Below are positions 63,349-64,000 of a DNA stretch of 64,000 nucleotides, piece after piece. The stretch spans positions 293,003 to 357,002 of the forward strand of contig JADJWJ010000002.1 in the NCBI GenBank assembly GCA_016716425.1. Reading direction: 5' to 3'. The position numbers were made by a program, and so were the translations under genes. This DNA is from Betaproteobacteria bacterium. GTDB taxonomy: Bacteria > Pseudomonadota > Gammaproteobacteria > Burkholderiales > Casimicrobiaceae. The first letter of the stretch is position 1. The number at the start of each line of letters is the position of its first letter. A model generated the notes under the pieces. That model had not been told where the DNA came from and ran no database searches. It worked only from the letters and a program-made list of their open reading frames with translations.

Positions 63349-64000
63349 TCATCGCCGTCCACCCCCACCCCCGCGGCCGCCGCCACCGCCGCCGCGGGCG
63401 CCGCCACCGCCGCCGCCGCCGGCGCGCGCGCCGCTGTAACTGCCGCCGCCCATGTTGCCGGACGACCGCGCCGTGTTCATCGACGACGCACCACGATTGC
63501 TGTAGTCGCGGGTCTGGGCGCCGCCCCGGGTGTCCATCGCCGACGCGCTCCGCGTACCGCTCATGTCGCGGCCGCCGCCGTAGCTGCCGCCCCCCATGTC
63601 GCGGGAACCGGCCATGTCGCGGCCGTCCCGGCCGGTCGCCATGTCGCGATTCGCAGCGGAGGAAGTGCGGCCGGCGTCGCGCGACGGAACATCGCGCGCC
63701 GAGACCTCGCCGCGCTGGATCTGCTCGCGCCCGGCGTCCGCGCGGCCACGGAACTCCTCGCGCGACGCCGCACCCGCCGACTGGCCGCGTCCGTACTGCT
63801 GCGCGACGCCCTTGTCGCGGTAGGGCACCGCACCGCGGTGCTGGGCGTTGTGGTTCCAGTTGCCGTTGGAGATGTTCGTCCTGTTGAAGTTGTTGTAGCG
63901 GTTGACGTTGACGTTGACGTCGCCGCCGCGCCAGTTGGCGTTGCCCCACAGCGCACCGCCGACGATGACGCCCGCCGTGAATCCGAGCAGCGCGCCGCCC
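63349..64000 (-). CDS. DUF3300 domain protein (C-terminal part; 5' end outside window)
   Basis: The last 217 residues are visible. A glycine-rich hydrophobic stretch (LLGFTAGVIVGGALWGNANW) and VNVNVNRYNNFNR, then WNHNAQHRGAVPYRDKGVAQQYG, match the C-terminal part of DUF3300 proteins. A low-complexity tail rich in Gly, Arg, Ser and Met follows and ends in GGGGGGRGGGGGRR. DUF3300 proteins are exported and of unknown function. The gene ends 41 bp before the DUF2950 start, the usual partner. The Gly/Arg-rich end may bind RNA or surfaces; that is a guess. Confidence 0.85.
   Translation of the reverse strand, partial: GGALLGFTAGVIVGGALWGNANWRGGDVNVNVNRYNNFNRTNISNGNWNHNAQHRGAVPYRDKGVAQQYGRGQSAGAASREEFRGRADAGREQIQRGEVSARDVPSRDAGRTSSAANRDMATGRDGRDMAGSRDMGGGSYGGGRDMSGTRSASAMDTRGGAQTRDYSNRGASSMNTARSSGNMGGGSYSGARAGGGGGGGARGGGGGGRGGGGGRR

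Overview
The window is about 70% GC by eye, tightly packed, and encodes protein families typical of Betaproteobacteria, probably Burkholderiales or a near relative: a TAXI-type TRAP transporter with DUF1850, CaiB/BaiF enzymes, an Mla lipid-transport operon whose permease carries a STAS domain, an orphan family-3 solute-binding protein, two PPK2 kinases, DUF3141 and the DUF3300/DUF2950 pair. No rRNA, tRNA, integrase, transposase or CRISPR array was seen. The region looks chromosomal.

Layout. 1-1320: 5' part of a membrane-anchored trehalose-6-phosphate synthase. 1547-8970 (minus): TAXI TRAP system (binding protein, DUF1850, fused permease), a sensor Ser/Thr kinase and an alpha-methylacyl-CoA racemase-like enzyme. 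9156-11743 (minus): 8-oxoguanine deaminase and a FAD oxidoreductase. 11874-19957: a CsgG-like gene facing a 2348-residue Sec-exported YD-repeat (Rhs-like) protein with a C-terminal HExxH zincin-like domain. 20515-23081: coniferyl aldehyde dehydrogenase and a PPK2. 23203-34205: purine block, with a BMP-type nucleoside ABC transporter and xdhABC on the minus strand, divergent from a GntR regulator with a good palindromic operator between them. 34313-37939: SYLF protein, then a mirror-image duplication of a two-gene cassette (solute-binding protein plus glycine-zipper outer-membrane protein). 38182-42175: mla-like lipid transport operon. 42353-47483: MscS channel, RRM protein, DUF3141 protein. 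47627-53472: RND efflux pump. 53546-64000: second PPK2, carbonic anhydrase, BASS transporter, DUF2254, VIT-like and SulP membrane proteins, GNAT enzyme, and periplasmic proteins ending in DUF2950 and a partial DUF3300 gene.

How the genes fit together. The purine block would import nucleosides or purines and oxidise hypoxanthine/xanthine to urate; the separate 8-oxoguanine deaminase yields urate directly. Transport and envelope functions dominate the rest.

Two points deserve most attention. First, a GC-rich repeat based on an 81-bp unit sits exactly in junctions between co-directional genes (TRAP/kinase, ABC ATPase/permease, ahead of mlaE). At each junction it carries an open frame that starts 1-16 nt after one gene stops and ends at, or 1 nt before, the next start codon. 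A diverged relative, five tandem 81-bp copies, splits mlaF from mlaD. Second, at least five genes (CsgG-like, glycine-zipper protein, DUF2254, VIT-like, DUF2950) each appear broken by one single-base indel, which points to residual sequencing or assembly errors unless shown otherwise.
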